The notes: generated by a model not told the origin, from the sequence alone. A stretch of 64,000 bases of DNA from Nitrosomonas ureae (GCF_900206265.1 NZ_LT907782.1:930001-994000), one strand, 5' to 3'. Counted from the first letter of the stretch, positions 1 through 12,735 are shown. Made by a program: numbers and translations.

Positions 1-3000
1 TTATTATAGGGCGAGTATGCGGATCCCAAGTGGTTAATATCTGGCCTGCTTTAACCATCTCACCATCCCGTACTAGCAATGTTGCACCGTAAGAAGCTTT
101 ATGTCTTTCACGCTCGCGTCCATTTTCATCTTGAATAATGATTTCACCGCTTCGTGAAATAGCGATTAATTCATTTTGAGCATTGGTCACATATCTCATC
201 GTTGGAGAATAATGTACTGTGCCACTTGACTTGCTTTCAACCTGACTTACCACCGCAGTTCTGGAGGCTGCACCACCAATATGAAATGTACGCATTGTCA
301 ATTGCGTACCTGGTTCACCAATTGATTGAGCGGCAATAACTCCTATTGCTTCGCCCACATTGACCGGAGTACCACGCCCCAAATCCCGTCCATAACACTT
401 CGCACATAAACCATATCGAGTTTCACAGGTAAGTGGTGTACGGACTTTTACTTCATCAATACCCAAAGATTCAATCAAATCTACAGCATCTTCATCCAAC
501 AATACCCCCGATGCAAAAACCACTTCTTGACTCTCGGGATTAATTACATCGTTAACTACAACTCTACCTAAAATTCGCTCGCGTAATGCTTCAATAATTT
601 CACCACCTTCCACTAAAGCTTTCATAACTACGCCACTATCAGTATTACAATCTTCCTCTGTAACCACAAGATCTTGAGTAACATCAACTAATCGTCGAGT
701 CAAATAACCTGAGTTAGCAGTCTTTAATGCCGTATCTGCTAATCCCTTCCTGGCACCGTGTGTTGAAATAAAATACTGTAGGACATTTAAACCTTCACGG
801 AAGTTAGCTGTAATTGGTGTTTCAATAATCGAACCATCAGGTTTTGCCATCAATCCGCGCATACCTGATAACTGACGTATCTGTGCCGCTGAACCACGAG
901 CACCAGAATCCGCCATCATATAGATTGAATTAAATGATTCTTGCGTTAACTGTGCACCTGTCTCGTCAAGTTGAATCTTTCCGCTAGACGTGTCAAGTAC
1001 TGGCTCTACACCAAGCTGATTCATCATAGCTTTGGCAACTTGATCCCCTGCTCTACCCCAAATATCCACCACTTTGTTATAGCGCTCTCCTTGTGTCACC
1101 AAACCCGATATATATTGCCCTTCAATTTCTTTTACTTCTTGTTCCGCCTCAGCAATAATGTTGCTTTTCTGAGTCGGTATCAACATGTCATCCGCACAAA
1201 TAGAGATACCGGCACGCGTTGCATAACTAAATCCCGCATACATGAGCTTATCAGCAAAAATCACTGTTTCCCTCAATCCACAACGTCTAAAACTTGCATT
1301 AATCAGTTTTGATATCTCTTTCTTTTTTAATGTTTTATTGAGCAATGAGAATGGAAGTGCAGGAGGAAAAATTTCAAATAATAATGTTCTTCCTACTGTT
1401 GTTTCATACCGTGTAATTTTTTCATACCGTTCGCCATCCGCATTAATGTCATATTCCCTGATTCTCACCTTGATTCTTGCATTTAATTCTACATTCCTAC
1501 TTTCATAAGCACGTGAGACTTCACTGACATCCTGAAATAGCATACCTTCACCCCGAGCTCCCATTTTCTCCCTAGTAGTATAATAAAGTCCGAGTACGAT
1601 ATCCTGAGAGGGTACAATAATGGGTTCTCCATTAGCTGGGGATAAAACATTATTGGTAGACATCATTAATGTTCTGCACTCCATTTGTGCTTCTAATGAA
1701 AGCGGTACATGAACAGCCATTTGGTCACCGTCAAAATCAGCATTAAATGCAGCACAAACTAATGGATGCAATTGAATTGCTTTACCCTCGACCAGAACTG
1801 GCTCAAACGCTTGAATACCCAATCGATGCAGAGTTGGTGCACGATTTAACATAACTGGATGCTCACGAATTACATCTTCAAGAATATCCCATACTACTGC
1901 AGTTTCATTCTCAACTTCGCGCTTGGCAGCCTTGATGGTACTTGCAATTCCCATTAGCTCCAGTTTATTGAAAATAAAAGGTTTAAATAACTCGAGTGCC
2001 ATTTTCTTAGGCAATCCACACTGATGGAGCTTGAGTTGAGGTCCGACAACGATAACTGAGCGACCAGAATAATCCACACGTTTACCTAGCAAGTTCTGGC
2101 GGAAACGCCCACCCTTACCTTTGATCATATCCGCCAATGACTTAAGTGCTCGTTTATTAGCACCAGTCATTGCCTTACCCCGACGACCATTATCCAATAA
2201 TGAATCAACCGCTTCTTGCAGCATACGCTTTTCATTGCGAACGATAATTTCTGGTGCTTTTAACTCTAATAATCGTTTTAGCCGATTATTACGATTGATA
2301 ACCCGGCGATATAAATCATTCAAATCCGAAGTCGCAAAACGACCGCCATCGAGCGGCACCAAGGGACGAAGATCTGGTGGCAAAACTGGTAGCACGGTCA
2401 AAACCATCCATTGTGGTTTTATCCCTGACTTATTAAATGCCTCCAGCAGTTTAAGTCGCTTAGAAATTTTCTTAATCTTTGTTTCCGATCCAGTACTATC
2501 CATTTCACGCCGCAAGTTCTCAATCTCGGCTTTAATATCCAGATTACTTAATAGATCACGAATGCCTTCAGCGCCCATGCTCGCACTGAAATCATCTCCA
2601 TATTCTTCTGTTTTTATTAAATAATCCTCTTCAGTCAGTAGCTGACAACGCATTAGGGGCGTCAAGCCAGGATCAGTAACTACATAAGCTTCAAAATATA
2701 GGATTCGTTCAATATCACGTAAAGTCATATCCAATACCATACCCAAACGCGATGGTAGGGATTTTAAGAACCAGATATGTGAAACAGGTGAAGCCAGTTC
2801 GATATGCCCCATACGTTCACGGCGTACTTTTGACAAAGTTACTTCAACACCACATTTCTCGCAGATGACACCACGATGCTTTAGCCGTTTATATTTTCCA
2901 CACAAGCATTCATAGTCCTTAACTGGACCAAAGATCTTGGCACAAAACAGACCATCTCGCTCCGGTTTGAAGGTACGATAATTAATCGTCTCAGGTTTTT

Positions 3001-3115
3001 TTACTTCGCCATAAGACCAAGAGCGAATTTTCTCTGGAGAAGCAAGGCCAATTTTTATGGCATCAAACTCTTCTTTGTGAGTAACTTGTTTAAATAAATC
3101 TAGCAGTGCTTTCAT
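1..3115 (-). CDS. rpoC: RNA polymerase beta' subunit, 3' end outside window
   Basis: Largest subunit of the core RNA polymerase; it carries the catalytic Mg-binding site. The reading frame runs leftwards from the ATG at 3115 to the window edge, giving about 1038 codons of an expected ~1400, so the C-terminus is missing. The NADFDGD catalytic motif is encoded at 1724-1744 and falls at codon 458 in frame, the same position as in E. coli. The N-terminal zinc-finger cysteines are encoded near 2850-2910. It follows rpoB after a 100-bp gap (3116-3215) in which I see no gene, and is presumably cotranscribed with it. Small plus-strand ORFs inside it are shadows. Confidence 0.97.
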   Translation of the reverse strand, partial: MKALLDLFKQVTHKEEFDAIKIGLASPEKIRSWSYGEVKKPETINYRTFKPERDGLFCAKIFGPVKDYECLCGKYKRLKHRGVICEKCGVEVTLSKVRRERMGHIELASPVSHIWFLKSLPSRLGMVLDMTLRDIERILYFEAYVVTDPGLTPLMRCQLLTEEDYLIKTEEYGDDFSASMGAEGIRDLLSNLDIKAEIENLRREMDSTGSETKIKKISKRLKLLEAFNKSGIKPQWMVLTVLPVLPPDLRPLVPLDGGRFATSDLNDLYRRVINRNNRLKRLLELKAPEIIVRNEKRMLQEAVDSLLDNGRRGKAMTGANKRALKSLADMIKGKGGRFRQNLLGKRVDYSGRSVIVVGPQLKLHQCGLPKKMALELFKPFIFNKLELMGIASTIKAAKREVENETAVVWDILEDVIREHPVMLNRAPTLHRLGIQAFEPVLVEGKAIQLHPLVCAAFNADFDGDQMAVHVPLSLEAQMECRTLMMSTNNVLSPANGEPIIVPSQDIVLGLYYTTREKMGARGEGMLFQDVSEVSRAYESRNVELNARIKVRIREYDINADGERYEKITRYETTVGRTLLFEIFPPALPFSLLNKTLKKKEISKLINASFRRCGLRETVIFADKLMYAGFSYATRAGISICADDMLIPTQKSNIIAEAEQEVKEIEGQYISGLVTQGERYNKVVDIWGRAGDQVAKAMMNQLGVEPVLDTSSGKIQLDETGAQLTQESFNSIYMMADSGARGSAAQIRQLSGMRGLMAKPDGSIIETPITANFREGLNVLQYFISTHGARKGLADTALKTANSGYLTRRLVDVTQDLVVTEEDCNTDSGVVMKALVEGGEIIEALRERILGRVVVNDVINPESQEVVFASGVLLDEDAVDLIESLGIDEVKVRTPLTCETRYGLCAKCYGRDLGRGTPVNVGEAIGVIAAQSIGEPGTQLTMRTFHIGGAASRTAVVSQVESKSSGTVHYSPTMRYVTNAQNELIAISRSGEIIIQDENGRERERHKASYGATLLVRDGEMVKAGQILTTWDPHTRPII

Positions 3116-3215
3116 TTGTCACTCCTGTAAATCAGAGGGCAATAAAATTTTGATGAAATTTATGTAATATGCATGATGGGATAGGTAAAACTAACCATTC
3201 CATTCCTGGAAACAA

Positions 3216-6200
3216 TTAATGTTGTTCCAAATCGATATCCATACCCAGTGAACGTATTTCTTTTACCAATACATTGAATGACTCCGGCATTCCAGCATCA
3301 ATTTTATGATCGCCCTTAACAATACTTTCATAAACTTTAGTGCGCCCTGTGACATCGTCCGATTTGACAGTTAACATTTCCTGCAAGGTATATGCAGCTC
3401 CATATGCTTCCAATGCCCAGACTTCCATCTCACCAAAGCGCTGTCCACCAAACTGTGCTTTACCACCTAATGGTTGCTGTGTTACTAAACTATAAGGACC
3501 TGTTGAACGCGCATGCATTTTATCGTCCACCAAATGATGAAGCTTCAAAACATGCATATACCCAACAGTAACCGATCGATCAAAAGCTTCCCCTGTTCGG
3601 CCATCGTATAATGTAATTTGACCCGATCTTGGCAATCCTGCAAGCTCCAACATGTCTTTGATTTCTTTTTCAGTTGCACCATCAAATACTGGTGTAGCAA
3701 AAGGAACTCCAGCTATCAGATTTTCAGCCAATGATAAAATCTCTTTGTCTGACAAAGAGGAAATATTTTCTTTCTTACCGCTTTCATTATAAATCTTATC
3801 AATAAAATCCCTAATTTCATTTATGTTTCTTTGTGCTTTTAGCATTCCATCAATTTTCTTACCGAGACCTTTCGCTGCCCACCCTAAATGCACTTCAAGA
3901 ATTTGACCTACATTCATTCGCGAAGGAACACCTAGGGGATTTAATACCACATCAACAGGCGTCCCGTCAGCCATATAGGGCATATCTTCCAAAGGTACAA
4001 TTTTGGAAATAACACCTTTATTACCATGTCGTCCTGCCATTTTGTCACCCGGCTGCAAACGCCTTTTGACCGCGATATAAATCTTGACCATCTTTTGTAC
4101 GCCAGGTGCCAGTTCATCACCTTGAGTAAGCTTTTTCTTTTTCTCTTCAAATGCAACATCAAATGCCTTACGTTTTTGCACCATACTCTCACGTACTTGC
4201 TCTAATTGTATGCTCGCGTCCTCATCCATCAAACGGATATCAAACCAGTAATGTGGATCAAAGCTTTGTAGATATTCGACAGTAATTTCTTTCCCTTTTG
4301 CCAGCTTATTTGGCCCTCCCGTAGCAACTTTACCTATCAATAAGCGCTCAAGACGAGAAAATGCATCTTCTTCCACAATGCGCATCTGATCTGCCAAATC
4401 TTTTTTGTAGCGATCGAGCTCATCATCAATAATATTTTGAGCTCTCTTATCCCGCTCAATACCCTCACGAGTAAATACTTGCACATCAATTACAGTTCCC
4501 GAGATGCCTGATGGAACTCGCAGCGAAGTATCTTTTACATCTGATGCTTTTTCACCAAAAATAGCGCGCAATAACTTCTCTTCCGGTGTTAATTGCGTTT
4601 CACCTTTGGGTGTAACTTTGCCAACCAGAACATCACCGGCTTCAACTTCTGCACCAATATAAACAATACCCGATTCATCAAGACGTCCTAACTGATACTC
4701 AGATAAATTTGGAATATCAGCCGTTATTTCCTCAGTACCTAACTTGGTGTCACGACTTACAACTGATAGTTCTTCTATATGAATAGAAGTAAAACGATCT
4801 TCAGCCACGATCCGTTCTGAAATCAGGATAGAATCCTCAAAGTTATATCCATTCCACGGCATAAATGCCACCAACATATTTTGCCCTAACGCAAGTTCAC
4901 CCATATCAGTGGATGCACCATCTGCAATAACATCATCTTTGCTGATATTATCACCAACCTTAACTAAAGGACGCTGATTAATATTTGTATTTTGATTGGA
5001 ACGTGTATATTTTATAAGGTTATAAATATCCACCCCAACCTCTCCCATGTGCGTTTCGATATCATGCACACGCACTACAATTCGACCTGCATCCACATAA
5101 TCGACTATTCCACCTCGTTTAGCCCGAACAGTAGTACCGGAATGCATTGCTACAACCCTTTCAATTCCTGTACCTACGAGCGGCTTCTCCGCGCGCAAGC
5201 AGGGAACTGCTTGACGTTGCATATTTGAGCCCATTAATGCACGATTGGCATCATCATGCTCTAAAAACGGGATTAGGGATGCCGCCACCGATACAATTTG
5301 TGCTGGCGCCACATCCACGTATTCAATACGATCAGGTGAAGACAGTGCAAATTCGTTTTTGTAACGGCAAGATACAATCTCACTAATCAATCGATGATTG
5401 TGATCAAGCTCAGCATTAGCTTGAGCAATCATAAAGTTGCCTTCTTCAATTGCTGATAAATAATCAATTTCATCAGTTACTTGACTATTCTTAACCCTGC
5501 TATAAGGCGTTTCTATAAATCCATACTCATTGGTTCGTGCATATAGCGCCAGTGAGTTAATAAGACCAATATTAGGCCCTTCTGGGGTCTCGATTGGACA
5601 CACACGACCATAGTGTGTCGGATGGACATCACGCACTTCAAAGCCCGCTCTTTCCCGTGTCAATCCTCCGGGCCCCAATGCCGAAATGCGACGCTTATGC
5701 GTTATTTCAGATAATGGATTAGTTTGATCCATAAATTGCGACAGCTGACTGGATCCAAAGAATTCTCGAGCAGCTGCAGACACTGGTTTTGCATTAATTA
5801 AATCATGAGGCATCAGATTTTCTGATTCCGCCTGACTCAAACGTTCTTTGACCGCACGCTCTACACGCACCAAGCCGGATCTAAATTGATTCTCCGCCAA
5901 CTCACCAACTGAACGCACACGTCGATTTCCAAGATGATCAATATCATCTATTTCCCCTCGCCCATTTCTCAGTTCTACCAGAATTTTGATCACCGCAATA
6001 ATATCTTCATTCGATAGCGTTGGTGATCCTGTCAACTCGATTCTTCCTACTCTACGATTAAATTTCATCCTGCCTACTACGGATAAATCATATCGTTCTG
6101 GCGAGTAGAACAACCCGGCAAATAAAGCTTTAACCGCATCTTCTGTCGGCGGTTCACCAGGTCGCATCATACGGTAGATTGCAATCTGTGCATTCATTTC

Positions 6201-7289
6201 ATCGGTTGTTTCATCAATTTTTAATGTCTGAGAAATATAGGCACCATGATTAAGATCATTAACATATAGCGTATTAATTTTCTTTACATTTCCTATGCGA
6301 AACTTTGCTATCGTTTCTTCACTGATTTCATCATTAGCAAGCGCTATAATTTCACCGGTATCTGGGTCGACTATATTTTGTGCCAATATTCTTCCCAATA
6401 AAAAATCTTCAGGAACTTCTAATTGATCAATTTTAGCTTCTTGCATTTCTCGAATATGCTTAGCTGTAATCCGCTTATCTTTCTGAACAATTATTTTTTT
6501 GCCTTTGGCAAAAATATCGAAACTTGCTACTTCTCCACGCAAGCGATCCGGCACGAGCTCAAACCGTATTCCTTTGTCTGAAAAATGAAAGCAATCGAAA
6601 ATAAAGAACTCTTTCAATATTTGCTCAGAAGTACAACCAATTGCCTTCAACAACGTAGTTACAGGCATTTTACGGCGACGATCTATCCTAAAATACAAAC
6701 AATCTTTTGGATCAAACTCAAAATCTAACCATGATCCACGATATGGAATAATCCGTGCAGAAAATAGCAATTTTCCTGAAGAATGAGTTTTTCCACGGTC
6801 ATGTTCAAAAAATACCCCTGGAGAACGATGCAATTGAGAAACAACCACACGCTCAGTCCCATTAATAACAAAAGATCCTGTCTCCGTCATCAAAGGAATT
6901 TCACCCATGTAAACTTCCTGCTCTTTGACTTCTTTAACAGTTGGCTTGGATATTTCCTTATCCATAATTGTCAGTCTTACTCTTGCACGCAAGGGCGATG
7001 CATAAGTTAATCCTCGTTGCTGACACTCTTTTACATCAAATACTGGCGAACCAAGCTCATAGCTTATAAAATCTAAACGTGCATTTTTGGTATGACTCTC
7101 AATTGGAAAAATTGAATTAAAAGCAGCCTGTAATCCTTGAATCCGACGTTTACTAGGTGCGATATTTTCCTGCAGAAAAGCCGCGTAGGATTCTATCTGA
7201 GTTGCAAGTAGAAAAGGAATTGATAAAACACTTGCACGCTTGGCAAAACTTTTTCGAATACGTTTTTTCTCTGTGAACGAATAGCTCAT
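3216..7289 (-). CDS. rpoB: RNA polymerase beta subunit
   Basis: Catalytic beta subunit of RNA polymerase (rifampicin target), 1357 aa, the normal length for proteobacteria. I place the start at the ATG at 7289 ([13 protein letters not shown]), preceded by GGAG at a good distance. The frame stays open 28 codons further to 7373, but that extension is not family-like and lies close to the rplL-rpoB hairpin. The protein ends with the conserved GMDIDLEQH-type tail. It lies between rplL and rpoC in the standard beta operon. Confidence 0.98.
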   Translation of the reverse strand: MSYSFTEKKRIRKSFAKRASVLSIPFLLATQIESYAAFLQENIAPSKRRIQGLQAAFNSIFPIESHTKNARLDFISYELGSPVFDVKECQQRGLTYASPLRARVRLTIMDKEISKPTVKEVKEQEVYMGEIPLMTETGSFVINGTERVVVSQLHRSPGVFFEHDRGKTHSSGKLLFSARIIPYRGSWLDFEFDPKDCLYFRIDRRRKMPVTTLLKAIGCTSEQILKEFFIFDCFHFSDKGIRFELVPDRLRGEVASFDIFAKGKKIIVQKDKRITAKHIREMQEAKIDQLEVPEDFLLGRILAQNIVDPDTGEIIALANDEISEETIAKFRIGNVKKINTLYVNDLNHGAYISQTLKIDETTDEMNAQIAIYRMMRPGEPPTEDAVKALFAGLFYSPERYDLSVVGRMKFNRRVGRIELTGSPTLSNEDIIAVIKILVELRNGRGEIDDIDHLGNRRVRSVGELAENQFRSGLVRVERAVKERLSQAESENLMPHDLINAKPVSAAAREFFGSSQLSQFMDQTNPLSEITHKRRISALGPGGLTRERAGFEVRDVHPTHYGRVCPIETPEGPNIGLINSLALYARTNEYGFIETPYSRVKNSQVTDEIDYLSAIEEGNFMIAQANAELDHNHRLISEIVSCRYKNEFALSSPDRIEYVDVAPAQIVSVAASLIPFLEHDDANRALMGSNMQRQAVPCLRAEKPLVGTGIERVVAMHSGTTVRAKRGGIVDYVDAGRIVVRVHDIETHMGEVGVDIYNLIKYTRSNQNTNINQRPLVKVGDNISKDDVIADGASTDMGELALGQNMLVAFMPWNGYNFEDSILISERIVAEDRFTSIHIEELSVVSRDTKLGTEEITADIPNLSEYQLGRLDESGIVYIGAEVEAGDVLVGKVTPKGETQLTPEEKLLRAIFGEKASDVKDTSLRVPSGISGTVIDVQVFTREGIERDKRAQNIIDDELDRYKKDLADQMRIVEEDAFSRLERLLIGKVATGGPNKLAKGKEITVEYLQSFDPHYWFDIRLMDEDASIQLEQVRESMVQKRKAFDVAFEEKKKKLTQGDELAPGVQKMVKIYIAVKRRLQPGDKMAGRHGNKGVISKIVPLEDMPYMADGTPVDVVLNPLGVPSRMNVGQILEVHLGWAAKGLGKKIDGMLKAQRNINEIRDFIDKIYNESGKKENISSLSDKEILSLAENLIAGVPFATPVFDGATEKEIKDMLELAGLPRSGQITLYDGRTGEAFDRSVTVGYMHVLKLHHLVDDKMHARSTGPYSLVTQQPLGGKAQFGGQRFGEMEVWALEAYGAAYTLQEMLTVKSDDVTGRTKVYESIVKGDHKIDAGMPESFNVLVKEIRSLGMDIDLEQH

Positions 7290-7393
7290 GAGTTTTCTCC
7301 GGGAGAAGAAGACTGAGGGTTGAATAGTTGAAGTCAAGTAACTATCAATTGCTGAAATGCCAAAAAACGGCACCTCAGATGGTCAAAATATCA

Positions 7394-7438
7394 AGGGCTG
7401 GCAGCGTTAATCTCTTCCCACCAGCCCTATAAAATTAC
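7394..7438 (-). promoter_or_regulatory. rplL-rpoB intergenic hairpin
   Basis: A perfect 8-bp inverted repeat (AGGGCTGG at 7394-7401, CCAGCCCT at 7431-7438) with a 29-nt loop sits just after the rplL stop. In E. coli the same intergenic region holds a partial attenuator and an RNase III site that lower rpoBC relative to ribosomal-protein expression. A similar role here is inferred from position. There is no U-run, so it is not a classic terminator. Confidence 0.5.
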
Positions 7439-7442
7439 CTCT

Positions 7443-7823
7443 CTACTTAATCTCGCAAGTAGCACCCGCCTCTACCAGCTGCTTCTGAATTGAATCTGCT
7501 TCATCTTTGGATGCACCTTCCTTAACGGGTTTTGGTGCCCCATCAACTAAATCTTTTGCTTCTTTCAAACCTAGACCAGTCACCGCTCTTACTACTTTAA
7601 TAACATTCACTTTACTTTCGCCAGCGGAGGACAAAATCACAGTAAACTCAGTTTGCTCTGCCTCAGCTGCCGCTCCCCCACCACCGCTAGGTGCAGCGGC
7701 GACTGCAACAGCTGCTGCTGCAGACACCCCGAATTTTTCCTCCATTTCTTTAATCAACTTTGACAATTCAAGCACTGTCATATTTGCAATTGCTTCCAAT
7801 ATTTCGTCTTTCGTTACGGCCAT
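7443..7823 (-). CDS. rplL: 50S ribosomal protein L7/L12
   Basis: Stalk protein of the large ribosomal subunit that recruits and activates translational GTPases. At 126 aa it has the N-terminal dimerisation helices (residues 1-35), an Ala/Gly-rich hinge (about 36-55) and the conserved C-terminal domain ending in TCEIK. It lies 60 bp after rplJ, with which it forms the L10-(L12) stalk complex, and shares the L10 leader control. The plus-strand ORF opposite it is a low-complexity shadow. Confidence 0.98.
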   Translation of the reverse strand: MAVTKDEILEAIANMTVLELSKLIKEMEEKFGVSAAAAVAVAAAPSGGGGAAAEAEQTEFTVILSSAGESKVNVIKVVRAVTGLGLKEAKDLVDGAPKPVKEGASKDEADSIQKQLVEAGATCEIK

Positions 7824-7883
7824 AATTATCTCCTAGTAATTTCCTGTATATTAAGCTATTTATATAAAATAGAAGCTGATAAG

Positions 7884-8399
7884 CTATTTACTATCGCGCA
7901 CCATCGCTAAACCGCGTACAAATCTAGTTGGCACTTCATTAAGCGTTTGAACAAACTTAGCTATAGGTGCTTGCATTGTTCCCAGTAATTTAGATAACAA
8001 TTCATCACGACTCGGCAGCGCAGCTAGTGCAGTAATTTCATCACGTGATATTACCTGATTCCCTATTGCACCCACTTTAATCACGAATTTGTCATTCCCT
8101 TTGGAAAATTCATGCAATACTTTTGCAGCTGCGACTGGATCGGTACCTATACCATAAACAAGTGGCCCCACCATATGCTTGGCTAGTTCAGCATAAGGTG
8201 TGTCAGCAACAGCACGACGAACCAATGAATTTTTTATGACACGAAAATAAATTCCTGATTCACGAGTCTTTGCTCTTAGCTGAGTCAATTGACCAACTTC
8301 TAATCCTCGATACTCTGCAATAATGATAGCTTGAGCATTAGATATCCGGGTGCTCACTTCAGCTACTATAGCTTTTTTCTCTTCAAGATTTAGACTCAA
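7884..8399 (-). CDS. rplJ: 50S ribosomal protein L10
   Basis: Base of the ribosomal stalk, 171 aa; binds 23S rRNA and L7/L12 dimers. The start is a TTG at 8399 ([15 protein letters not shown]), placed 8 nt after GGAG; the only nearby ATG is in another frame, and the N-terminus matches the family from this TTG. The 308-bp gap upstream is the L10 leader, by which the L10-L12 complex represses its own mRNA in other bacteria. The rare TTG may help keep initiation tunable (inference). Confidence 0.97.
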   Translation of the reverse strand: MSLNLEEKKAIVAEVSTRISNAQAIIIAEYRGLEVGQLTQLRAKTRESGIYFRVIKNSLVRRAVADTPYAELAKHMVGPLVYGIGTDPVAAAKVLHEFSKGNDKFVIKVGAIGNQVISRDEITALAALPSRDELLSKLLGTMQAPIAKFVQTLNEVPTRFVRGLAMVRDSK

Positions 8400-8426
8400 G
8401 GTTCATTCTCCATCTGTAAAAATAAC

Positions 8427-8457
8427 ACTTAGAGTAATTAAATTAATTACTCTAAGT
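8427..8457 (-). promoter_or_regulatory. perfect 14-bp inverted repeat in rplJ leader
   Basis: Arms at 8427-8440 and 8444-8457 are perfectly complementary around a 3-nt loop, 27 nt upstream of the rplJ TTG. In RNA this is an A/U-rich hairpin between the L10-binding region and the ribosome-binding site. It could link L10 binding to start-site access; that role is inference. Confidence 0.5.
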
Positions 8458-8503
8458 ACTACAAATTGGCAACCTTAAACCAGGAAAACAAGACTCCTGT
8501 TTT

Positions 8504-8650
8504 GGGTTCACCATCTACGCTGGGTCTTCATTTGAATTGAGAAAAAATAAAATTTTTTATTTCTCAATTCAGTAAACAAATTTTAAGTATTTCAAATAAA
8601 ATCCCATTCAATCAGATCATTATTTACATACCCCAGCGGTCTTTGACAAC
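8504..8650 (-). ncRNA. L10 (rplJL) ribosomal-protein leader
   Basis: The mRNA segment carries GCGTAGATGGTG (encoded near 8509-8520), matching the GCGTAGAyGGTG core of known L10 leaders. The transcript segment GACCGCTGGGG (about 8631-8641) can pair through CGCTGGG with CCCAGCG (8519-8525), the closing helix of the L10 kink-turn. A further 11-bp inverted repeat (8534-8544 with 8560-8570) lies between them. In known cases L10-(L12)4 binds here and represses rplJL translation. The rest of the 8400-8706 gap shows no gene. Confidence 0.8.
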
Positions 8651-8706
8651 CTACTAATCCATATATACTTCTATATTTATTAGTAGCCCACAAAGTTCTG
8701 TCTTTA

Positions 8707-9402
8707 TTACTGTATTATACTTGTTTGATCTATCCTGACACCGACACCCATGGTGCTAGAAACAGAAACTCTTCTTAGATAAACACCCTTTGATGAGATT
8801 GGCTTAGATTTATTAAGCGCATCAACTAACGCCTTCAAATTCTGTTTTAATGCATCTATTTCGAATGATGCTCGTCCAATCGTGCAATGAATAATACCTG
8901 TTTTGTCAGCTCGAAATTGTATTTGTCCAGCTTTAGCATTCTTAACAGCATTCGCAATATCTGCAGTCACAGTTCCTACTTTTGGATTTGGCATCAGACT
9001 GCGAGGCCCTAGGATTTGACCTAATTGACCGACTACCCGCATAGCATCTGGACTTGCAATTGCAATATCAAAATTAATATTTCCCGCCTTGACATCAGCT
9101 GCTAAATCTTCAAATCCTACTATATCTGCCCCCGCTTCCTGCGCTTCTTTAGCTTTATCTCCCTGAGCAAATACTGCAACACGAACTATTTTTCCAGTTC
9201 CTGCGGGCAAAACTACCGATCCACGCACCGCTTGATCGGATTTCTTCGCATCTATCCCTAAATTTACTGCGATATCAATAGATTCATCAAATCTGGCCGT
9301 AGCTGCTTCCTTAACTAATCCAAGTGCTTCATCGATTTGATATATTTTATTGCGATTAACTTTCTCTGCTATGGTTATATAGCGCTTTGATGAACGTGTC
9401 AT
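8707..9402 (-). CDS. rplA: 50S ribosomal protein L1
   Basis: Primary 23S rRNA-binding protein of the L1 stalk, 231 aa, normal length. It has the family segment [15 protein letters not shown] in the second domain. The ATG start lies 1 bp after the rplK stop, so the two are translationally close-coupled. In E. coli L1 represses the rplK-rplA transcript; nothing here contradicts that. Confidence 0.98.
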   Translation of the reverse strand: MTRSSKRYITIAEKVNRNKIYQIDEALGLVKEAATARFDESIDIAVNLGIDAKKSDQAVRGSVVLPAGTGKIVRVAVFAQGDKAKEAQEAGADIVGFEDLAADVKAGNINFDIAIASPDAMRVVGQLGQILGPRSLMPNPKVGTVTADIANAVKNAKAGQIQFRADKTGIIHCTIGRASFEIDALKQNLKALVDALNKSKPISSKGVYLRRVSVSSTMGVGVRIDQTSIIQ

Positions 9403-9403
9403 T

Positions 9404-9835
9404 TTATATACCCTCTACTTCTATGCCCATACTGCGAGCACTTCCTGCTATAGTACGCACTGCAGCATCCAAGTTCGCTGCGGTTAAATCCGGCATTTTT
9501 GTTTTTGCTATTTCTTCTGCCTGATTACGATTCAATTTCCCAACTTTATCTGCATGCGGTCTAGCGCTTCCTTTACTTATTCCAGCAGCTTTCTTTATTA
9601 ATACCGATGCGGGCGTAGTTTTCATCACAAATGTAAAGCTTTTGTCAGCATAGGCAGTAATTACTACCGGTACGGGCAATCCCGGTTCAATTTTCTGCGT
9701 AGCTGCATTAAATGCTTTACAAAATTCCATAATATTTAGCTGCCGCTGCCCTAATGCAGGACCAATTGGTGGACTTGGGTTAGCCTTACCTGCCGGCACC
9801 TGTAATTTAATATAACCAATTATTTTTTTTGCCAC
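9404..9835 (-). CDS. rplK: 50S ribosomal protein L11
   Basis: Forms the GTPase-associated centre with 23S rRNA, 143 aa. The start is GTG at 9835 ([11 protein letters not shown]) behind AAGGAG. The conserved N-terminal segment [17 protein letters not shown] is present. The 115-bp leader upstream (9836-9950) contains a 7-bp hairpin (9859-9874) of unknown role. First gene of the rplKA pair after nusG. Confidence 0.98.
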   Translation of the reverse strand: MAKKIIGYIKLQVPAGKANPSPPIGPALGQRQLNIMEFCKAFNAATQKIEPGLPVPVVITAYADKSFTFVMKTTPASVLIKKAAGISKGSARPHADKVGKLNRNQAEEIAKTKMPDLTAANLDAAVRTIAGSARSMGIEVEGI

Positions 9836-9950
9836 TACGCTCTCCTTATGGGTTAAACGAGTGATGAATCACTCTCCCCAGTTATCTATAATACCAATCA
9901 ACACTCACACAGCTGTTCTTCAGTTTATTAATTTCAAGAATAAACACTAT

Positions 9951-10484
9951 CTAGGATTTTTCAACTTGATTGAAATCTAATTCTACTGGTGTGGGTCGAC
10001 CAAAAATTGACACCGATACTCTGAGTTTGCTTTTGTCGTAATTAACATCCTCTACATTGCCATGAAAATCAGTGAATGGACCATCCTTAACACGAATAGC
10101 TTCTCCTATTTCAAATAGGATTTTTGGTTTTGGTTTCTCCACGCCTTCTTGGATTTGGTGGAGTATATTATCTACTTCTTTTTGACTTATTGGTGTTGGC
10201 TTCATCGCTGATCCACCGACAAAACCCGTTACCTTGTCTATATTCTTAACCAAATGCCAAGTATCATCAGACATTTCCATCTCCACCAAAACATACCCTG
10301 GAAAGAATTTTCGTTCACTAATATTCTTTTGTCCGCTTTTCATTTCAATCACTTCTTCCACTGGCACCAAAATTTGACCAAATTTATCTTGCATGCCAGC
10401 ACGATCAATACGATCTCTTAATGCTCTCTGCACACTTTTCTCATACCCTGAATAAGCGTGAACTACATACCATTTCATACTCAT
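9951..10484 (-). CDS. nusG: transcription termination/antitermination factor NusG
   Basis: Binds RNA polymerase and links it to Rho or to the ribosome. It is 177 aa from the ATG at 10484 ([16 protein letters not shown]), preceded by GAGG. An in-frame extension to 10562 overlaps secE and is not NusG-like. It has the NGN domain (residues 1-110) and a KOW domain with [15 protein letters not shown]. It starts 17 bp after the secE stop. Confidence 0.98.
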   Translation of the reverse strand: MSMKWYVVHAYSGYEKSVQRALRDRIDRAGMQDKFGQILVPVEEVIEMKSGQKNISERKFFPGYVLVEMEMSDDTWHLVKNIDKVTGFVGGSAMKPTPISQKEVDNILHQIQEGVEKPKPKILFEIGEAIRVKDGPFTDFHGNVEDVNYDKSKLRVSVSIFGRPTPVELDFNQVEKS

Positions 10485-10501
10485 TCTTTCCTCAGAGAAA
10501 T

Positions 10502-10846
10502 TTAAGCATCTTGATTCATCATAAGTTTCACAAGAGACATCAGAGCTGCATCGATGAGCCATAAAAACAAAGCCATCACAACAACAAAAGCAAACACCAC
10601 GCCAGATGTCTGAAGGGATTCCTTACGGCTTGGCCACACGACCTTTTTTATCTCTTCAGAGGATTCTTTACAAAAAGCGTAAAAGTTTTTCCCTTGAGTC
10701 GTAAACTTAGCAATAATGGCCGCTGACAATATCCCTATCAATATAGATAAAACACGAATAACCATAGCGCTTTCATTCAAATAAAAGAATCCAGCGACAC
10801 CTGCCAAAACAAAAAACACTGCAAGCAACAGCTTTAATTTATTCAC
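10502..10846 (-). CDS. secE: preprotein translocase subunit SecE
   Basis: Essential clamp subunit of the SecYEG inner-membrane channel. At 114 aa it has three predicted membrane segments (about 5-23, 28-48, 85-108) and the conserved cytoplasmic amphipathic stretch [14 protein letters not shown]. The start is GTG at 10846 behind AAGGGA. It sits between tRNA-Trp and nusG, as in most proteobacteria. Confidence 0.95.
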   Translation of the reverse strand: MNKLKLLLAVFFVLAGVAGFFYLNESAMVIRVLSILIGILSAAIIAKFTTQGKNFYAFCKESSEEIKKVVWPSRKESLQTSGVVFAFVVVMALFLWLIDAALMSLVKLMMNQDA

Positions 10847-10965
10847 CTTTTGAATCCCTTGTACCTTACAAAAACATCCATCAAAGTATCTATGGTCGTT
10901 TGAATTTTTACTAGAATTATTTTTTATAACTACTTTCTATTTAATAATTCCACTAATTACCTATA

Positions 10966-11041
10966 TGGCAGGCCAGGAGGGCATCGAACCCCCAACCTTC
11001 GGTTTTGGAGACCGACGCTCTGCCAATTGAGCTACTGGCCT
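10966..11041 (-). tRNA. tRNA-Trp (CCA anticodon)
   Basis: A 76-nt cloverleaf with encoded CCA. The acceptor arms AGGCCAG/CTGGCCT pair perfectly, and the anticodon loop reads CTCCAAA. It lies between tuf and secE and is probably processed from their common transcript; no terminator is visible after tuf. Confidence 0.97.
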
Positions 11042-11112
11042 ATTATCTGAAACATTACTGGAGTTATAATAATGTAAGAACAATTATTATTTCAGTCTTT
11101 CGGAGAATGTAC

Positions 11113-12303
11113 TTACTCAATAATTTTAGCCACAACGCCTGCACCAACAGTTCTTCCACCTTCACGTATCGCAAAACGCAATCCGTCTTCCATCGCAATT
11201 GGCGCTATTAAGTTTACCGTCACCGAAACATTATCCCCAGGCATCACCATCTCTGTTCCCGCTGGCAACTCTATCGCTCCCGTCACATCTGTCGTTCTAA
11301 AATAAAATTGGGGACGATAGCCGGGAAAAAACGGAGTATGCCTTCCACCTTCTTCCTTACTTAATACATAAATCTCCGCCGTGAATTTAGTATGGGGTGA
11401 TATGCTGCCCGGCTTCGCCAATACTTGGCCTCGCTCCACCTCTTCACGCTTCGTACCACGCAAAAGTATCCCCACGTTGTCTCCTGCCTGCCCTTGATCC
11501 AGAAGCTTACGAAACATTTCGACCCCCGTGCATACTGTCTTTAGTGTCGGCTTGAGACCCACTATCTCAATCTCTTCACCCACTTTGATTATGCCTCTCT
11601 CTACACGACCCGTTACAACAGTTCCGCGACCAGATATTGAAAATACATCTTCAACCGGCATAATAAAGGCACCGTCAATAGCACGCTCCGGTTGTGGAAT
11701 ATAACTATCTAGCGCATCTGCCAATTTCAGAATGGAAGCCTCACCAATATCACTTTGATCACCCTCAAGCGCTTTCAACGCCGATCCAACTATAATCGGC
11801 GTATCATCACCTGGAAAATCATATTTCGATAGCAGCTCACGTATCTCCATTTCCACCAACTCAATCAGCTCAGCATCATCAACCATGTCTGCTTTATTCA
11901 TGTACACAATGATGTAAGGAACACCTACTTGGCGCGCCAACAAAATATGTTCTCGCGTCTGCGGCATCGGACCATCGGCTGCAGATACAACCAATATCGC
12001 TCCATCCATTTGGGCCGCTCCCGTAATCATATTCTTTACGTAATCCGCATGGCCCGGACAATCCACATGAGCATAATGACGCTTATCCGTCTCATATTCA
12101 ACATGAGCTGTGTTTATGGTTATCCCACGCGCACGTTCTTCCGGAGCAGAATCAATTTGATCATAACTCTTCGCTTCTCCACCAAACTTCTTCGTCAATA
12201 TCGTCGTAATTGCTGCCGTAAGCGTAGTCTTACCATGATCCACGTGCCCTATCGTTCCAACATTCACATGTGGCTTCGACCGCTCAAATTTACTCTTTGC
12301 CAT
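11113..12303 (-). CDS. tuf: elongation factor Tu
   Basis: GTPase that delivers aminoacyl-tRNA to the ribosome, 396 aa. It shows the P-loop GHVDHGKTT near residue 20, the DCPGHADY switch region and NKADM. This is the copy linked to the tRNA-Tyr/Gly/Thr cluster and secE-nusG. A second tuf copy in the str operon is common in this group but would lie outside the window. Confidence 0.98.
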   Translation of the reverse strand: MAKSKFERSKPHVNVGTIGHVDHGKTTLTAAITTILTKKFGGEAKSYDQIDSAPEERARGITINTAHVEYETDKRHYAHVDCPGHADYVKNMITGAAQMDGAILVVSAADGPMPQTREHILLARQVGVPYIIVYMNKADMVDDAELIELVEMEIRELLSKYDFPGDDTPIIVGSALKALEGDQSDIGEASILKLADALDSYIPQPERAIDGAFIMPVEDVFSISGRGTVVTGRVERGIIKVGEEIEIVGLKPTLKTVCTGVEMFRKLLDQGQAGDNVGILLRGTKREEVERGQVLAKPGSISPHTKFTAEIYVLSKEEGGRHTPFFPGYRPQFYFRTTDVTGAIELPAGTEMVMPGDNVSVTVNLIAPIAMEDGLRFAIREGGRTVGAGVVAKIIE

Positions 12304-12351
12304 GTCTTGTTTCCCCTTTACGTGCTTTAACCATAAAATCTATTCAACCTA

Positions 12352-12426
<75 letters not shown>

Positions 12427-12478
12427 AAGCATACACAAACAACATTAATTACAATTTACAATTGACACCACTCAAATC

Positions 12479-12552
12479 TGGAGCGGGTGAAGGGAATCGA
12501 ACCCTCGTCGTAAGCTTGGAAGGCTTCTGCTCTACCATTGAGCTACACCCGC
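12479..12552 (-). tRNA. tRNA-Gly (TCC anticodon)
   Basis: 74 nt including encoded CCA. The acceptor arm is GCGGGTG/CACCCGC and the anticodon loop CTTCCAA gives TCC. Middle tRNA of the Tyr-Gly-Thr cluster. Confidence 0.96.
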
Positions 12553-12634
12553 ATCAAACCTTATAAGAAAGCGCAAAATCTACCCATCAAATAGGATTCC
12601 CACTCCCTAAAACTGCTATTACTACTCTTTTTAA

Positions 12635-12721
<87 letters not shown>

Positions 12722-12735
12722 GAACGAAACAGGGA

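Noticed and set aside
971-2624. Plus-strand ORFs of 88-167 aa
   Set aside because: They lie antisense to rpoC, which is continuous and in frame here; their proteins have no coherent family pattern.
7290-7373. N-terminal extension of rpoB by 28 codons
   Set aside because: The internal ATG at 7289 has a good ribosome-binding site and the family N-terminus; the extension does not match RpoB.
7507-7836. 109-aa plus-strand ORF rich in Ala and Pro
   Set aside because: It is the complement of the low-complexity hinge region of rplL.
10485-10562. N-terminal extension of nusG by 26 codons
   Set aside because: It overlaps secE and lacks NusG-like sequence; ATG at 10484 with GAGG is better.
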